Assembly: GCA_013003245.1 (NCBI GenBank)
Contig: JABDJX010000212.1
Location: 1-40,344, forward strand
DNA length: 40,344 nucleotides
Origin: Silicimonas sp.
GTDB taxonomy: Bacteria > Pseudomonadota > Alphaproteobacteria > Rhodobacterales > Rhodobacteraceae
Reading direction: 5' to 3'
Under the pieces are notes generated by a model. It ran no database searches. It saw only the letters and a program-made list of their open reading frames with translations, and had not been told where the DNA came from. Of the stretch, positions 16,162 through 24,829 are shown piece by piece (the stretch's first letter is position 1; each line of letters starts with the position of its first letter). The translations under genes and the position numbers were made by a program.

Positions 16162-18257
16162 CGTCCAAGAATGATGGAGTTGGGGCTGCGTTCCAGTGTG
16201 CGTGCAAGTTGCTCAACAGCGCGCGCGGCATCTTGTAACTCGCGCAAGGCGGCCCGCGCCGCCCGGTTCAGGTCTGAATCCTCGCTGAACCCCGCCAATG
16301 TGGATGTGGCTTGCGCCGCGACCGCTTCCAGACGCGCGATAACGTCTGGCAGGTTGGCCGATGCCTCTTTCACCGCGGCAGCAGCATCACTTGCAGAAGC
16401 CATCGTTTCGTTCAGGTTCTCAACCGCGCCGCCTTCGCGCAACTCTGCCAGCGCCGCCTCAAGCTCGCCAAGCGCGTCCCCCAACCGAGTCGGAAGTGCT
16501 TTGGTGCCTTCGTCGGCCAACAAGTCACGGGCTGTGCCAATGGTCACAGAAAGCTCGCTGACCAATTCCTGCAATTCAAGGGCTTCTGCTTTTGAGGCGA
16601 CGTCGGTCAGCTTGGCGACCAGATCGGGCACGCCATTCACGCTGCTGCTTACGTCGGTTGCCGCCAAGGCGGCGGCATCAACTGCGGCCACCACGCGGCC
16701 CACAGCCTCAGCGGTTTCAATGCTCTGTGTGATCTTTCGCAAATCACCTGAAAGCGCCTGTAAATCGCCCAGCAACTGCGATGCCTGCGCGGGCAATCCT
16801 TGTACGTCCTGAGAGCCTGCCAGAGCACGCGCTTCGGCGACCAGCCCTTTGACTTCGCCGGGGAGCGCCTTGATGTCTTCGTCGCTGGCAAGCGTTGTCG
16901 CGGCGGTCAGAAACTCTGTAGCCGCCTCCAAAAGCTCTTCGATCGGAAGGTTGTTGATCCGCTCCATCACGCCCTCGGCGGTGGCAGAGACATCCGAAAT
17001 CTCGGCACGCGAAACGGGCATTATGGGGAAAGGGTCACCACCTAAATCCAGCGTATCAGCGGGCACGCCAGGCAGGGTGACCAACTCGATTTTCAGCCCG
17101 CCCGTCAACAAACTCGCCGTTGCAAGCCGCGCGCGCAGACCGCCTTCGACCCGTTCCGCCAGAAACGCCAGTGCCGCCTCATCAGAGGCCTCAGAAAGCC
17201 CGAAACTAGACGTACGCAAGGACATCGAGGTCGTTAGCCGCACCTTACTGTCGCCAAAGCGCTCTTCGTCGACGATGCCGCTCAGGTTAGCGACCTCGCC
17301 GATGCGCACCCCATCAAGAAATACCGGCGCACCGGCAGTCAGGCCACTGAAATTTTCCTCAAAAATCGCCGTCAGATTGATGATTGGTCCGGCGTTCTCC
17401 TGAAAAAGACTTGCGCGCGCAGCCGCTTCATCAACATAGAGCGTGAAAATGGCACCATCTGTTGCAGGCGCACCACCCGAAACAACCGTGTCAAAGGCCA
17501 CACCGCCCGCGATCAACGTTGCCAGCGAGGAAAAGTCGATCTCGGCGCCATTGGCCCCAAGCGAAAAGGTAAAGCCGGAGGTATCCCAAAACCGGGTGTT
17601 TGACGAAATCAACCGATCATAGGGCTCAAAAATAATCCCTGCTGAACTTGCCACAGTGCCGTTCTCGTCCAGTTCGGGCTCGCCCAGCCGACCAACCTCG
17701 ATCCCGCGATGCAAAATGGGAGTACCACCGGTCAACTGCGTTCCGGGGCCTGCGCTCAGTCGAATGGCAAGCCCTTGCTGCCCTGTCCGGACCAGTGGGG
17801 GCGTGTCTGCACCTTGGTGCAGGACGACCAATCCGCTCGGCTCGGTGTCCCATGAGGCTTCGATGAAAACGCCTGACAGAACGGTATCCAGTCCGCTCAC
17901 ACCTTGCGTGGTCACCTCTGGCCGCACGATCCAGAAAGCTGCATCGTCATCCGCATAGGCCGCCACGCTTTTGTCCAATCGAACAGAAACCCGCACCGTG
18001 TCGAGCGTTGGGGAAAAACCGACGTCTTCAACAATACCAACCGTAACGTCGCGAAACCGCAAATCGGTCTCGCCAGCGCGAATGCCCGATGCTTCCTGAA
18101 AGGCGATCTCGATCAAAGGGCCGCGGTCTGCATACGACTGCCACGCGACCCAAAGACTGATCAGCAAAGCGGCAATCGGCACCAACCAGACGATGGAAAC
18201 CCGCTCGCTCAGGGTGCGGTGATTGCCCGTCGGTAACTCGGGAACCTGATGTGTCAT
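16158..18257 (-). CDS. pqiB: PqiB-type intermembrane MCE protein
   Basis: A 699-residue protein: cytoplasmic N-terminus, one membrane span (about 22-41, IVWLVPIAALLISLWVAW), then three MCE/MlaD domains in the periplasm (each with an AGTDLRFRDVTVG-like or GTPILHRGIEVG-like loop) and a long C-terminal alpha-helical part (about 420-699) rich in Ala, Glu, Leu. In E. coli, PqiB hexamers make a syringe-like tube that bridges the periplasm for lipid transport. At 699 residues it is clearly longer than the E. coli protein (about 546), with the extra length in the helical needle. Overlaps both neighbours by four bases. Confidence 0.9.
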   Translation of the reverse strand: MTHQVPELPTGNHRTLSERVSIVWLVPIAALLISLWVAWQSYADRGPLIEIAFQEASGIRAGETDLRFRDVTVGIVEDVGFSPTLDTVRVSVRLDKSVAAYADDDAAFWIVRPEVTTQGVSGLDTVLSGVFIEASWDTEPSGLVVLHQGADTPPLVRTGQQGLAIRLSAGPGTQLTGGTPILHRGIEVGRLGEPELDENGTVASSAGIIFEPYDRLISSNTRFWDTSGFTFSLGANGAEIDFSSLATLIAGGVAFDTVVSGGAPATDGAIFTLYVDEAAARASLFQENAGPIINLTAIFEENFSGLTAGAPVFLDGVRIGEVANLSGIVDEERFGDSKVRLTTSMSLRTSSFGLSEASDEAALAFLAERVEGGLRARLATASLLTGGLKIELVTLPGVPADTLDLGGDPFPIMPVSRAEISDVSATAEGVMERINNLPIEELLEAATEFLTAATTLASDEDIKALPGEVKGLVAEARALAGSQDVQGLPAQASQLLGDLQALSGDLRKITQSIETAEAVGRVVAAVDAAALAATDVSSSVNGVPDLVAKLTDVASKAEALELQELVSELSVTIGTARDLLADEGTKALPTRLGDALGELEAALAELREGGAVENLNETMASASDAAAAVKEASANLPDVIARLEAVAAQATSTLAGFSEDSDLNRAARAALRELQDAARAVEQLARTLERSPNSIILGR

Positions 18258-18895
18258 GCGGTTTGCCCTGCGTCGTCCAGACCATCCCAGATCCGACGTG
18301 AGTCAAAGCTTTGGGCCGAGATCATGGTAAAGATGACAGACAAGGCAAAGGCAAGGCTCGCCGGACCCGGTTTGACGGTTGCAACAGCGCTAAACTGCAC
18401 CAGCGACGACAAGATGGCCACGACGAAAACGTCGATCATTGACCAGCGTCCGATGTATTCGACGACGTGGTAAAGCCTGTGCCGAGACGCTGGCCTCATC
18501 GACGCCCGCCTGCGGATCGACAGCGCCAAAAACGCGATACTCAGAAACTTGGCGACCGGAATGCCGACGCTGGCAATCAGAATGACAACGGCGATCAAGG
18601 GCGAGCCATGGGTAAAAAGCTCAACAGCACCGCCGACAATGGTGGACGCGTCATCGTGCAACAGCGTCTCGGTCACCAGCATTGGCTCGGTATTGGCCGG
18701 AATGTAGCAGATAAGGCCCGCCGCCAACCACGCCCAGACACGCTGCAGGCTAAGCGGATCACGCGAAGCTAATCGCCCACCGCAGCGCCCGCACGTCTTT
18801 GTTCCCAAGGGCCACGCCTGTGCGCAATACCGGCACCCAACAAGGTCGGCTTCCAGCGCGGTCAGTGTTCCGGATGGGGTTTGAGGGCGTTCCAT
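18254..18895 (-). CDS. pqiA: PqiA-family membrane protein (downstream half)
   Basis: A 213-residue inner-membrane protein with one PqiA domain: two zinc-ribbon CxxC pairs (C21/C24 and C35/C38) followed by four hydrophobic spans and the IPANTEPMLVTE motif. E. coli PqiA is a single protein of about 417 residues with two such units; here the second is a separate gene. The ATG at 18895 lies inside the preceding PqiA gene, giving a 34-base out-of-frame overlap, and the stop overlaps pqiB (ATGA). It would act with its partner in the inner-membrane part of the Pqi lipid system. Confidence 0.85.
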   Translation of the reverse strand: MERPQTPSGTLTALEADLVGCRYCAQAWPLGTKTCGRCGGRLASRDPLSLQRVWAWLAAGLICYIPANTEPMLVTETLLHDDASTIVGGAVELFTHGSPLIAVVILIASVGIPVAKFLSIAFLALSIRRRASMRPASRHRLYHVVEYIGRWSMIDVFVVAILSSLVQFSAVATVKPGPASLAFALSVIFTMISAQSFDSRRIWDGLDDAGQTA

Positions 18896-19491
18896 ACAGA
18901 CCAACTACACAGGAATTTGTCCTGAATGACAACAAGCGCCACCAGCACCGCAAACATCCAGAACGCCTGCCCGAAAGCGACCTGTGCCAGATCGGTGATC
19001 TTGACCAGCGCCACGGCACATCCCAAGGCGAACACCTCTGCCATCGCCCAAGGTTTCAAGGCTTCAGCAAACCGAAATGCACGGGCAGAGTGGCGCACTG
19101 GCGGGCGGTCAAAAACCAGTGGTGCGATGACATAAATCAGCAAACCTGCGCGCATGGCGGGTATCGCCAGCACACAGGCCATCATCAGAAAGACAAGCAG
19201 CGACAAGCCCCCGCCCGAAAAGCTCAGCGCAATGTCCAAAAGTGATGAACTGCTGCGAAATCCCTGAATCTCCAGCGTCAAAAACGGAAAGAAAACAGCC
19301 GCGACGATCAGAATCAGGGTGGCGACAGCAAGCGAAATGATCAGCATGCCCGCTTTACGCCGTGGGGCTGCCAAAACGGTATGGCATCGCGCGCAGCTTG
19401 CAACCTCGCCCTTGGCAACATCGCGCACCCGGTAAAGCGCATCGCACTGCGGGCAGACCAGATACTGGTTTGAAGGGCCAAGTCGCGTCAT
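18862..19491 (-). CDS. pqiA: PqiA-family membrane protein (upstream half)
   Basis: A 209-residue inner-membrane protein and the first gene of the pqi operon. Two CxxC pairs (C13/C16 in LVCPQCDALY; C33/C36 in ASCARCHTVL) form a zinc ribbon, followed by four hydrophobic spans including FFPFLTLEI, the equivalent of the family's proline motif. The ATG at 19491 was chosen over an upstream start because the zinc ribbon normally follows within about 12 residues. It overlaps the next PqiA gene by 34 bases and is divergent from the ThDP-enzyme gene 83 bases away. Confidence 0.85.
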   Translation of the reverse strand: MTRLGPSNQYLVCPQCDALYRVRDVAKGEVASCARCHTVLAAPRRKAGMLIISLAVATLILIVAAVFFPFLTLEIQGFRSSSSLLDIALSFSGGGLSLLVFLMMACVLAIPAMRAGLLIYVIAPLVFDRPPVRHSARAFRFAEALKPWAMAEVFALGCAVALVKITDLAQVAFGQAFWMFAVLVALVVIQDKFLCSWSVWNALKPHPEH

Positions 19492-19574
19492 GGCCCATAG
19501 CAGACAGCAGTTGGGGGTTCCGCGCAAGCGCTGGAGTGCTTAAGCATAGACCAAAGCGCAAAGGAGCAAGACGG

Positions 19575-21227
19575 ATGAGCCACGGTGGGCGATTGCTGGT
19601 CGAATGCCTGCAGACCTATGGCGCACGCCACGGCTTTGGTGTGCCCGGCGAGTCGTATCTTTCGGTACTTGACGGACTGCACGACACCAAAGGTGCGCTT
19701 GATTTCATCCTGTGCCGCAACGAAGGCGGTGCTGGTTTCATGGCCGCTGCGTATGGGAAGTTGTCCGGCACGCCGGGGCTGGCGTTTGTCACACGGGGGC
19801 CGGGAGCCACGAACGCATCCATTGGTGTGCACACGGCGATGCAAGACAGCGCACCCATGATCCTGTTCGTCGGTCAGATTGATACGCGCACCCGTGACCG
19901 CGAGATGTTTCAAGAGGTTGATTATCGAGCCTTTTTCGGCCCCATTGCGAAATGGGTGACCGAGGTCGATCACGTGGAGCGTATTCCCGAGATCATCTCG
20001 CGCGCTTGGGTCACAGCCACGTCCGGACGCCCCGGACCCGTGGTTGTTGCTTTGCCCGAAAATGTGATCAGCGCGCCGACTGACTTGGCGGCCTTGTCGC
20101 AAACAGTGCGTATTCCCGAGCCGGAAGCCTCGGCAGAGGCCATGGCCGACGTACGCAAGTCACTCTCCAAGGCCAAGCAACCCGTGATCCTGATGGGTGG
20201 TGGTGGCTGGACCGAAACCGGTTGCCGCGACATGCAACGATTTGCCGAGACCTCTGACATTCCGGTTGTTGCCGCGTTCCGGTATCAGGACCGCTTCGAC
20301 AATCATTCGCCTGTCTACGCTGGTGAGGCGGGCGTGGGGATGTTGCCACAAGTACGTCAGACGCTAACCGACAGCGATCTGATCCTTGCGGTTGGCGTCC
20401 GCTTTGGCGAGATGACCACTGCGAACCACACGCTTTTCGACCTGCCCAAGATGCGCCAGACGCTGATCCACGCGCATATCTCTGCCGCCGAAATCGGGAA
20501 GATCTACCAGCCTGACATCGCTATCAATGCCGGTCCAAACGCCCTTGCCAAGGCGCTGATGGGATGTTCTGTTGACGGGAACTGGACCACTTGGCGCAAG
20601 GATGCGCGCGCCCGCTATGAGGCAACATTTGATTTGCCATCGCACCCAGGCCCGGTTGATATGCGCGCGGTCATGGCCCACCTTCAGCAGCACTTACCCA
20701 AAGATGCGATCCTAACCAACGGCGCGGGCAACTTTTCGATCTGGAATAACAAGTACTTCCGCTATGGTACCGACCAACGCCTTTTGGCTCCGCAATCGGG
20801 TGCAATGGGCTACGGTCTGCCGGCCGCTATCGCAGCTAAGGTGCATCACCCGGAACGCACGGTCCTGTGTTTCGCGGGCGACGGTGACTTCCAGATGAAC
20901 GCGGTTGAACTTGGCACAGCGATGCAAGCGAATGCGCAGCCGATTGTGATGATCCTCAACAACGGCAGCTATGGCACGATCCGCATGCATCAGGAAAAGC
21001 ACTACCCGCACCGCGTATCAGGCACCGAATTGCAGAACCCCGATTTCGTGGCGCTCGCGCGCGCCTACGGTTTCCACGGCGAACGCGTCGAGACGACCGA
21101 AGACTTCGTACCTGCTTTCGAGCGGGCAATGGCGTCTGAAACCGGCGCTGTGCTCGATATTGTCATGGACGAAAAAGCGCTGACACCGCGTCAATCTCTG
21201 GCCAATCTGCACGCCAGCAATAACTGA
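19575..21227 (+). CDS. ThDP-dependent enzyme, acetolactate synthase-like
   Basis: A 550-residue enzyme of the acetolactate synthase/pyruvate oxidase/benzoylformate decarboxylase superfamily. The N-terminal Pyr domain carries the catalytic glutamate E50 (LCRNEGGAGFMAAAYG) and TRGPGATNASIGVHTA; the C-terminal PP domain has the cofactor motif GDGDFQMNAVELG ending in MILNNGSYG at about 434-466. AAGGAG lies eight bases before the ATG at 19575. No small regulatory subunit is next to it, so a biosynthetic AHAS is unlikely; a 2-oxoacid decarboxylase or oxidase is equally possible. Confidence 0.88.
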   Translation: MSHGGRLLVECLQTYGARHGFGVPGESYLSVLDGLHDTKGALDFILCRNEGGAGFMAAAYGKLSGTPGLAFVTRGPGATNASIGVHTAMQDSAPMILFVGQIDTRTRDREMFQEVDYRAFFGPIAKWVTEVDHVERIPEIISRAWVTATSGRPGPVVVALPENVISAPTDLAALSQTVRIPEPEASAEAMADVRKSLSKAKQPVILMGGGGWTETGCRDMQRFAETSDIPVVAAFRYQDRFDNHSPVYAGEAGVGMLPQVRQTLTDSDLILAVGVRFGEMTTANHTLFDLPKMRQTLIHAHISAAEIGKIYQPDIAINAGPNALAKALMGCSVDGNWTTWRKDARARYEATFDLPSHPGPVDMRAVMAHLQQHLPKDAILTNGAGNFSIWNNKYFRYGTDQRLLAPQSGAMGYGLPAAIAAKVHHPERTVLCFAGDGDFQMNAVELGTAMQANAQPIVMILNNGSYGTIRMHQEKHYPHRVSGTELQNPDFVALARAYGFHGERVETTEDFVPAFERAMASETGAVLDIVMDEKALTPRQSLANLHASNN

Positions 21228-21230
21228 AAT

Positions 21231-21238
21231 TTAACCAT
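21231..21238 (+). promoter_or_regulatory. CtrA half-site
   Basis: TTAACCAT matches the alphaproteobacterial CtrA half-site exactly. It lies 70 bases before the RTX-protein start, where a promoter would be expected, and follows the upstream stop by three bases. In Rhodobacteraceae CtrA often controls motility and secreted proteins. Binding is inferred. Confidence 0.5.
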
Positions 21239-21307
21239 AACGACCGATGAAGACCGAAGCAGGGACGATCCGTCGTCTGGCGGCGTATGCGCATTGGAGA
21301 GACGGCA

Positions 21308-23098
21308 ATGGCCGTTTTGTTGGTTGAACAAGAACTTTCGCTTGATCCGGCGGGCCTGACATCGGGCCTCGCCGACCTGCTTGTTGTCGACATCGCTGGC
21401 CGTACGGTTCTTTATGCGCTTAGCCGGTCAGAGAATGTCTTGTTTGAACTTGATTTGAGCAGTGACGGCACGCTTTCAATTGCCAATTCCCTTGCCCTCA
21501 CAGGCACATTCACCGCAGGCAGCGACCCGATTTTGGCGTATGTCACACAAGCAAACGGCAGCACGCGACTTACACTTGCGGGCGTGGCGGAAGCTGACGG
21601 ACAAAGTGTGACCTTGGGCGCGGACGGATCGATAGGCACGCAATCAATGCTCGCGGGACTTGGCACACTGGCCGCACCCACAGTTTTGAGCGTCGGCGGC
21701 GCAACGGCTATGGTAAGCGGCGCTACTGGCGGAGGACTTAATCTCTTCACCGACACCAGTTCCGGGTTTGGCTGGACAGCCGCGCTTGGCGATAACAGTG
21801 ACCGATACCTCGGTGACGTCTCGGCGTTGGTGACGTTCACGCTCGGTGCGCAAACCTATGTGGGTACTGCATCGGCCAGCGAAAACGGCATTAATCTGGC
21901 CCACGTCACTAACGCAGATTTAACCCAAGCAGGCGCTCTGGGCGCGGCTGAATATCTGCCCGTCAGCACTCCTGAAGACATGGAAGTTGTCCAGCGCTTT
22001 GGGGAAACGCATCTTGTGGTTGCCTCATCCGGCTCCTCGTCACTCACCACCATTGCCGTTGGTTCCGGTGGCGTGCCGCTCCTGTCCGACCACATCCTTG
22101 ATTCCGAAGCGACCGCCATTGGCGGCGTACGGTCGGTTGAAACTATTCGTCATGGAGGCACCATTTACGTGGCCGCTGGCGGCGACGAAGGCGGCGTTTC
22201 GCTGTTTACAATGCTGCCGGGCGGACGCTTGGTACATCTCGACACAGTGGCCGATGACAGTGCGCTGTCTTTGGAGCGCATAACATCCGTTGAGCTCTCG
22301 ATCGTGGGCAGCGCCCTGCAGATTTTCGCAGGCACATCCAGCGCGGCTGATATCACGCGTCTGTCCTATGACCTGTCCACCCAAGGCATTGTCACTTTCG
22401 CAGATGGTCAAGGTGGAGGGGCTGTTGGGACAGCCCTGGATGATCAGGTGATCGGCTCGGACGTGGGCGAGTCTTTGTCAGGTGGTGGTGGCGACGACAT
22501 CCTTCTTGATGGTGCAGGCATCGATAGTCTGACAGGCGGGCCGGGTGAGGATTTGTTTGTGCTGGCTGCCGATGGACAATTGGATGTGATTACGGATTTC
22601 GAGCGTGGTGTCGACAAGCTTGACCTCTCGGCCTTTGATTTCCTTTATGGCGTAAACCAACTGACCCTGACGCCTGAAGCTGACGGCGCCACGATTACTC
22701 ACGGTGATGAAAGCTTGCGTATCTATACCGAAGATGCAGCACCCCTGACCATTGCCGAGTTGACCACCGACGACGTCCTTAACGTGGACCGTCCGCCGTA
22801 TCTTGCCACGGCGCAGGAGCTGATTGGCGGGTCTGGGCCTGATACGTTGAGCGGCGGCTTTGGAAACGACACCATCCTTGGAAGTGCGGGAGATGACATT
22901 CTGTTTGGCAACGGTGGAGATGACACCATCGAAGGGGGAGGGGGCGCGGATCAGATCGATGGTGGCAGTGGTGTCGACACCTTAAGAGGGCAGGCAGATG
23001 CCGACACCATCGTCGGTGGGTCAGGCAGCGACCTGATTTACGGCGATGCTGGAAATGACATCATCTATGGCGATGACTATGACTGGTCAGGTGCTTAG
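21308..23098 (+). CDS. RTX-repeat calcium-binding secreted protein
   Basis: A 596-residue protein. The first 380 residues look like a beta-propeller-type region of repeated blades with no recognised enzyme motif. RTX nonapeptide repeats follow in two clusters, at about 380-415 (GGGGDDILLDGAGIDSLTGG) and 505-590 (GGFGNDTILGSAGDDILFGN and further copies), separated by the FERGVDKLDLSAFDF linker. Calcium-bound RTX repeats and an uncleaved N-terminus point to type I secretion. The ATG at 21308 has GGAGAG six bases upstream. It is convergent with the protease gene; the two stop codons overlap. Confidence 0.8.
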   Translation: MAVLLVEQELSLDPAGLTSGLADLLVVDIAGRTVLYALSRSENVLFELDLSSDGTLSIANSLALTGTFTAGSDPILAYVTQANGSTRLTLAGVAEADGQSVTLGADGSIGTQSMLAGLGTLAAPTVLSVGGATAMVSGATGGGLNLFTDTSSGFGWTAALGDNSDRYLGDVSALVTFTLGAQTYVGTASASENGINLAHVTNADLTQAGALGAAEYLPVSTPEDMEVVQRFGETHLVVASSGSSSLTTIAVGSGGVPLLSDHILDSEATAIGGVRSVETIRHGGTIYVAAGGDEGGVSLFTMLPGGRLVHLDTVADDSALSLERITSVELSIVGSALQIFAGTSSAADITRLSYDLSTQGIVTFADGQGGGAVGTALDDQVIGSDVGESLSGGGGDDILLDGAGIDSLTGGPGEDLFVLAADGQLDVITDFERGVDKLDLSAFDFLYGVNQLTLTPEADGATITHGDESLRIYTEDAAPLTIAELTTDDVLNVDRPPYLATAQELIGGSGPDTLSGGFGNDTILGSAGDDILFGNGGDDTIEGGGGADQIDGGSGVDTLRGQADADTIVGGSGSDLIYGDAGNDIIYGDDYDWSGA

Positions 23099-24654
23099 GC
23101 CACCAACCCCAGATCGTCCTGAATAGCTGCCCAAAGTGCGCTGTAGTCCCCGTCGTCCAAAAGACTTTGTGCATCCGCAGGAGGCGCCCATGTCGGGTAG
23201 ATGAACGTCAGCATTGCCAGTGTCACGTCATCACCGATCAGCAGATCATGCCCGCTGCCCCCGTCGATGGAGTTGTTCCCCGTGCTTCCTTCGATGAAAT
23301 CGAACCCTACTTCGCCGCTCAGAATGTCATCACCTGACCCACCACGAATCGCGTCATTGCCTGCGCCGCCATCAATGACGTCGGCGCCAAACCCGGCGGA
23401 TAGCCCATTGTCGGCATCGTTGCCGATGATCGTGTCATTGCCCGTACCCGTCAGACCGTTTTCAATCACTGTGCCGCGTGCGATCCCGATATTGCCCGTT
23501 AAACCGGCAAGGTCCGAATGGCTCTCTGCCCGCAAATCCAGCCTTTGATGCGCTGAAAAGGACGAGAAATCAAAGGTGTCTATTCCGCCTGTATCAACGA
23601 TGGTGAACGTGACGGGGTTTGACAAAGAAAGAGCAGTGTCCAGATAGGTGCCGGTGTTGGAACCATTGCCATAGGTCGTGTTGCCTACATTGACCTCAGG
23701 CACACCATACAAGGTTTGAACCGCAAGAATGTCGGCAATCTGCGGTGTGATGGCGTACGCAAAGCTTGCATCAATCGCCGTGTTTTCGGTCTGGTGAAAA
23801 TACGACATGACAGACGCCTGCCAGCTGTCATTGTCATAGGAATTGTCAATGCCATACGTCGCATTGCCATTGTAATCCCCAGCGTGGCCAAGGCCAAGCG
23901 CGTGGCCAATCTCATGAATGTACGTCTGGAAATAATACCCGTCCGTGCGGGCCGAGCCTCCGGCCCATGAAGGCGAGACGTTGACAAAGGATGACTGAAT
24001 TTCGCCACCTGACACTGAGCTATTTGAGAACGCACCTGCGGTTTCATCGTCGAAGACGATGTCGGCGACCTGACCATCTTCGCGCACTGAAATCCGGTAA
24101 TCGCCCGGATTGGCATCGTTAAACGATCCGGCCTGAATGTAGTACGTTCCGGACGTACCTACCTGATAGGTGATCGCGCTGTTCAACCCAGCGGCGTCAT
24201 CGTTTTGCGCAACGACACTGCCCGAGCTGTCTTGCAGCCACAGGAAGGGGTCCGCTGTGCCACTACCGCCTTCGCCACTGAGCTGGATTGTGATTGTCTG
24301 CCCGGCTGTAAGGGCAATGCCGATGTTGTCTCGGTCTGAACCCGTCGCCAGAGTACCCAGGAAGTCATCCCCAACAGACATACTATACGGCGTTGATGTG
24401 TTGCCTGGCGCATCTCCAGCCTCACTAAACGTGCTGGCAGGCGGCGTGTCAGCATCAACCTGAACAAACGCAATGCCTGTAACCATCGTCCATGCATCAA
24501 GAGCCTGCAGCGCCATTGCCTGTCCGGCGGAGGTTAATCCGGTGATGTCCACATAAAGCGTGTTGTCAGGCCCGGTGTCGAAGGCGCGTGCCGAGCCGTT
24601 CCAATACCCGGTTGTCAGTTGGTCAGCAATCTGGTCGTACGTGAATACAGGCAT
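23095..24654 (-). CDS. serralysin-like M10 metalloprotease with inserted PPC domain
   Basis: A 519-residue secreted zinc protease. The catalytic motif HEIGHALGLGH (247-257) supplies three zinc ligands and the Met-turn is SVMSYF (281-286), as in serralysins. A domain resembling the bacterial pre-peptidase C-terminal (PPC) fold, about 83-192, sits between the N-terminal part (ALQALDAWTMVTGIAFVQVD) and the ADIVFDD strand that normally follow each other, so it is inserted into the catalytic domain. RTX repeats occupy about 400-470. No signal peptide is seen, fitting type I export. The final stop overlaps the RTX gene's stop. Confidence 0.9.
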   Translation of the reverse strand: MPVFTYDQIADQLTTGYWNGSARAFDTGPDNTLYVDITGLTSAGQAMALQALDAWTMVTGIAFVQVDADTPPASTFSEAGDAPGNTSTPYSMSVGDDFLGTLATGSDRDNIGIALTAGQTITIQLSGEGGSGTADPFLWLQDSSGSVVAQNDDAAGLNSAITYQVGTSGTYYIQAGSFNDANPGDYRISVREDGQVADIVFDDETAGAFSNSSVSGGEIQSSFVNVSPSWAGGSARTDGYYFQTYIHEIGHALGLGHAGDYNGNATYGIDNSYDNDSWQASVMSYFHQTENTAIDASFAYAITPQIADILAVQTLYGVPEVNVGNTTYGNGSNTGTYLDTALSLSNPVTFTIVDTGGIDTFDFSSFSAHQRLDLRAESHSDLAGLTGNIGIARGTVIENGLTGTGNDTIIGNDADNGLSAGFGADVIDGGAGNDAIRGGSGDDILSGEVGFDFIEGSTGNNSIDGGSGHDLLIGDDVTLAMLTFIYPTWAPPADAQSLLDDGDYSALWAAIQDDLGLVA

Positions 24655-24770
24655 CGCAGATCGTGCTCCGGCGTTTGCCCGGAACCTCCAGGTTCAGGTG
24701 ATGAATCAGAACGCAACTCGCAATCCATCTCAAACGCCCCCAACCAAGCGTGACCGTAAGAACAGAGTGC

Positions 24771-24783
24771 TAACGGATCGTTA
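24771..24783. promoter_or_regulatory. LacI-type operator candidate before the protease
   Basis: TAACGGATCGTTA is an inverted repeat with five-base arms. It lies 117 bases before the protease start and just past the LacI-family gene. Its seven-base half-sites CTAACGG and GTTACCG also occur in the site at 25927-25938, in the other order, so one regulator could bind both. Function is inferred. Confidence 0.4.
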
Positions 24784-24829
24784 CCGCCCACCCAGGTGAT
24801 AGGAGTAATCGGCGAAAACTCGCTGCAAA

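Noticed and set aside
15565-16812. Long plus-strand reading frame of 415 codons opposite pqiB and pqiC
   Set aside because: It is the antisense shadow of two well-supported genes in GC-rich DNA and has no recognisable domain or ribosome site.
22440-23090. Direct repeats in the RTX gene as a CRISPR array
   Set aside because: The repeats encode GGxGxDxLx nonapeptides in frame, vary in sequence, and lack spacers.
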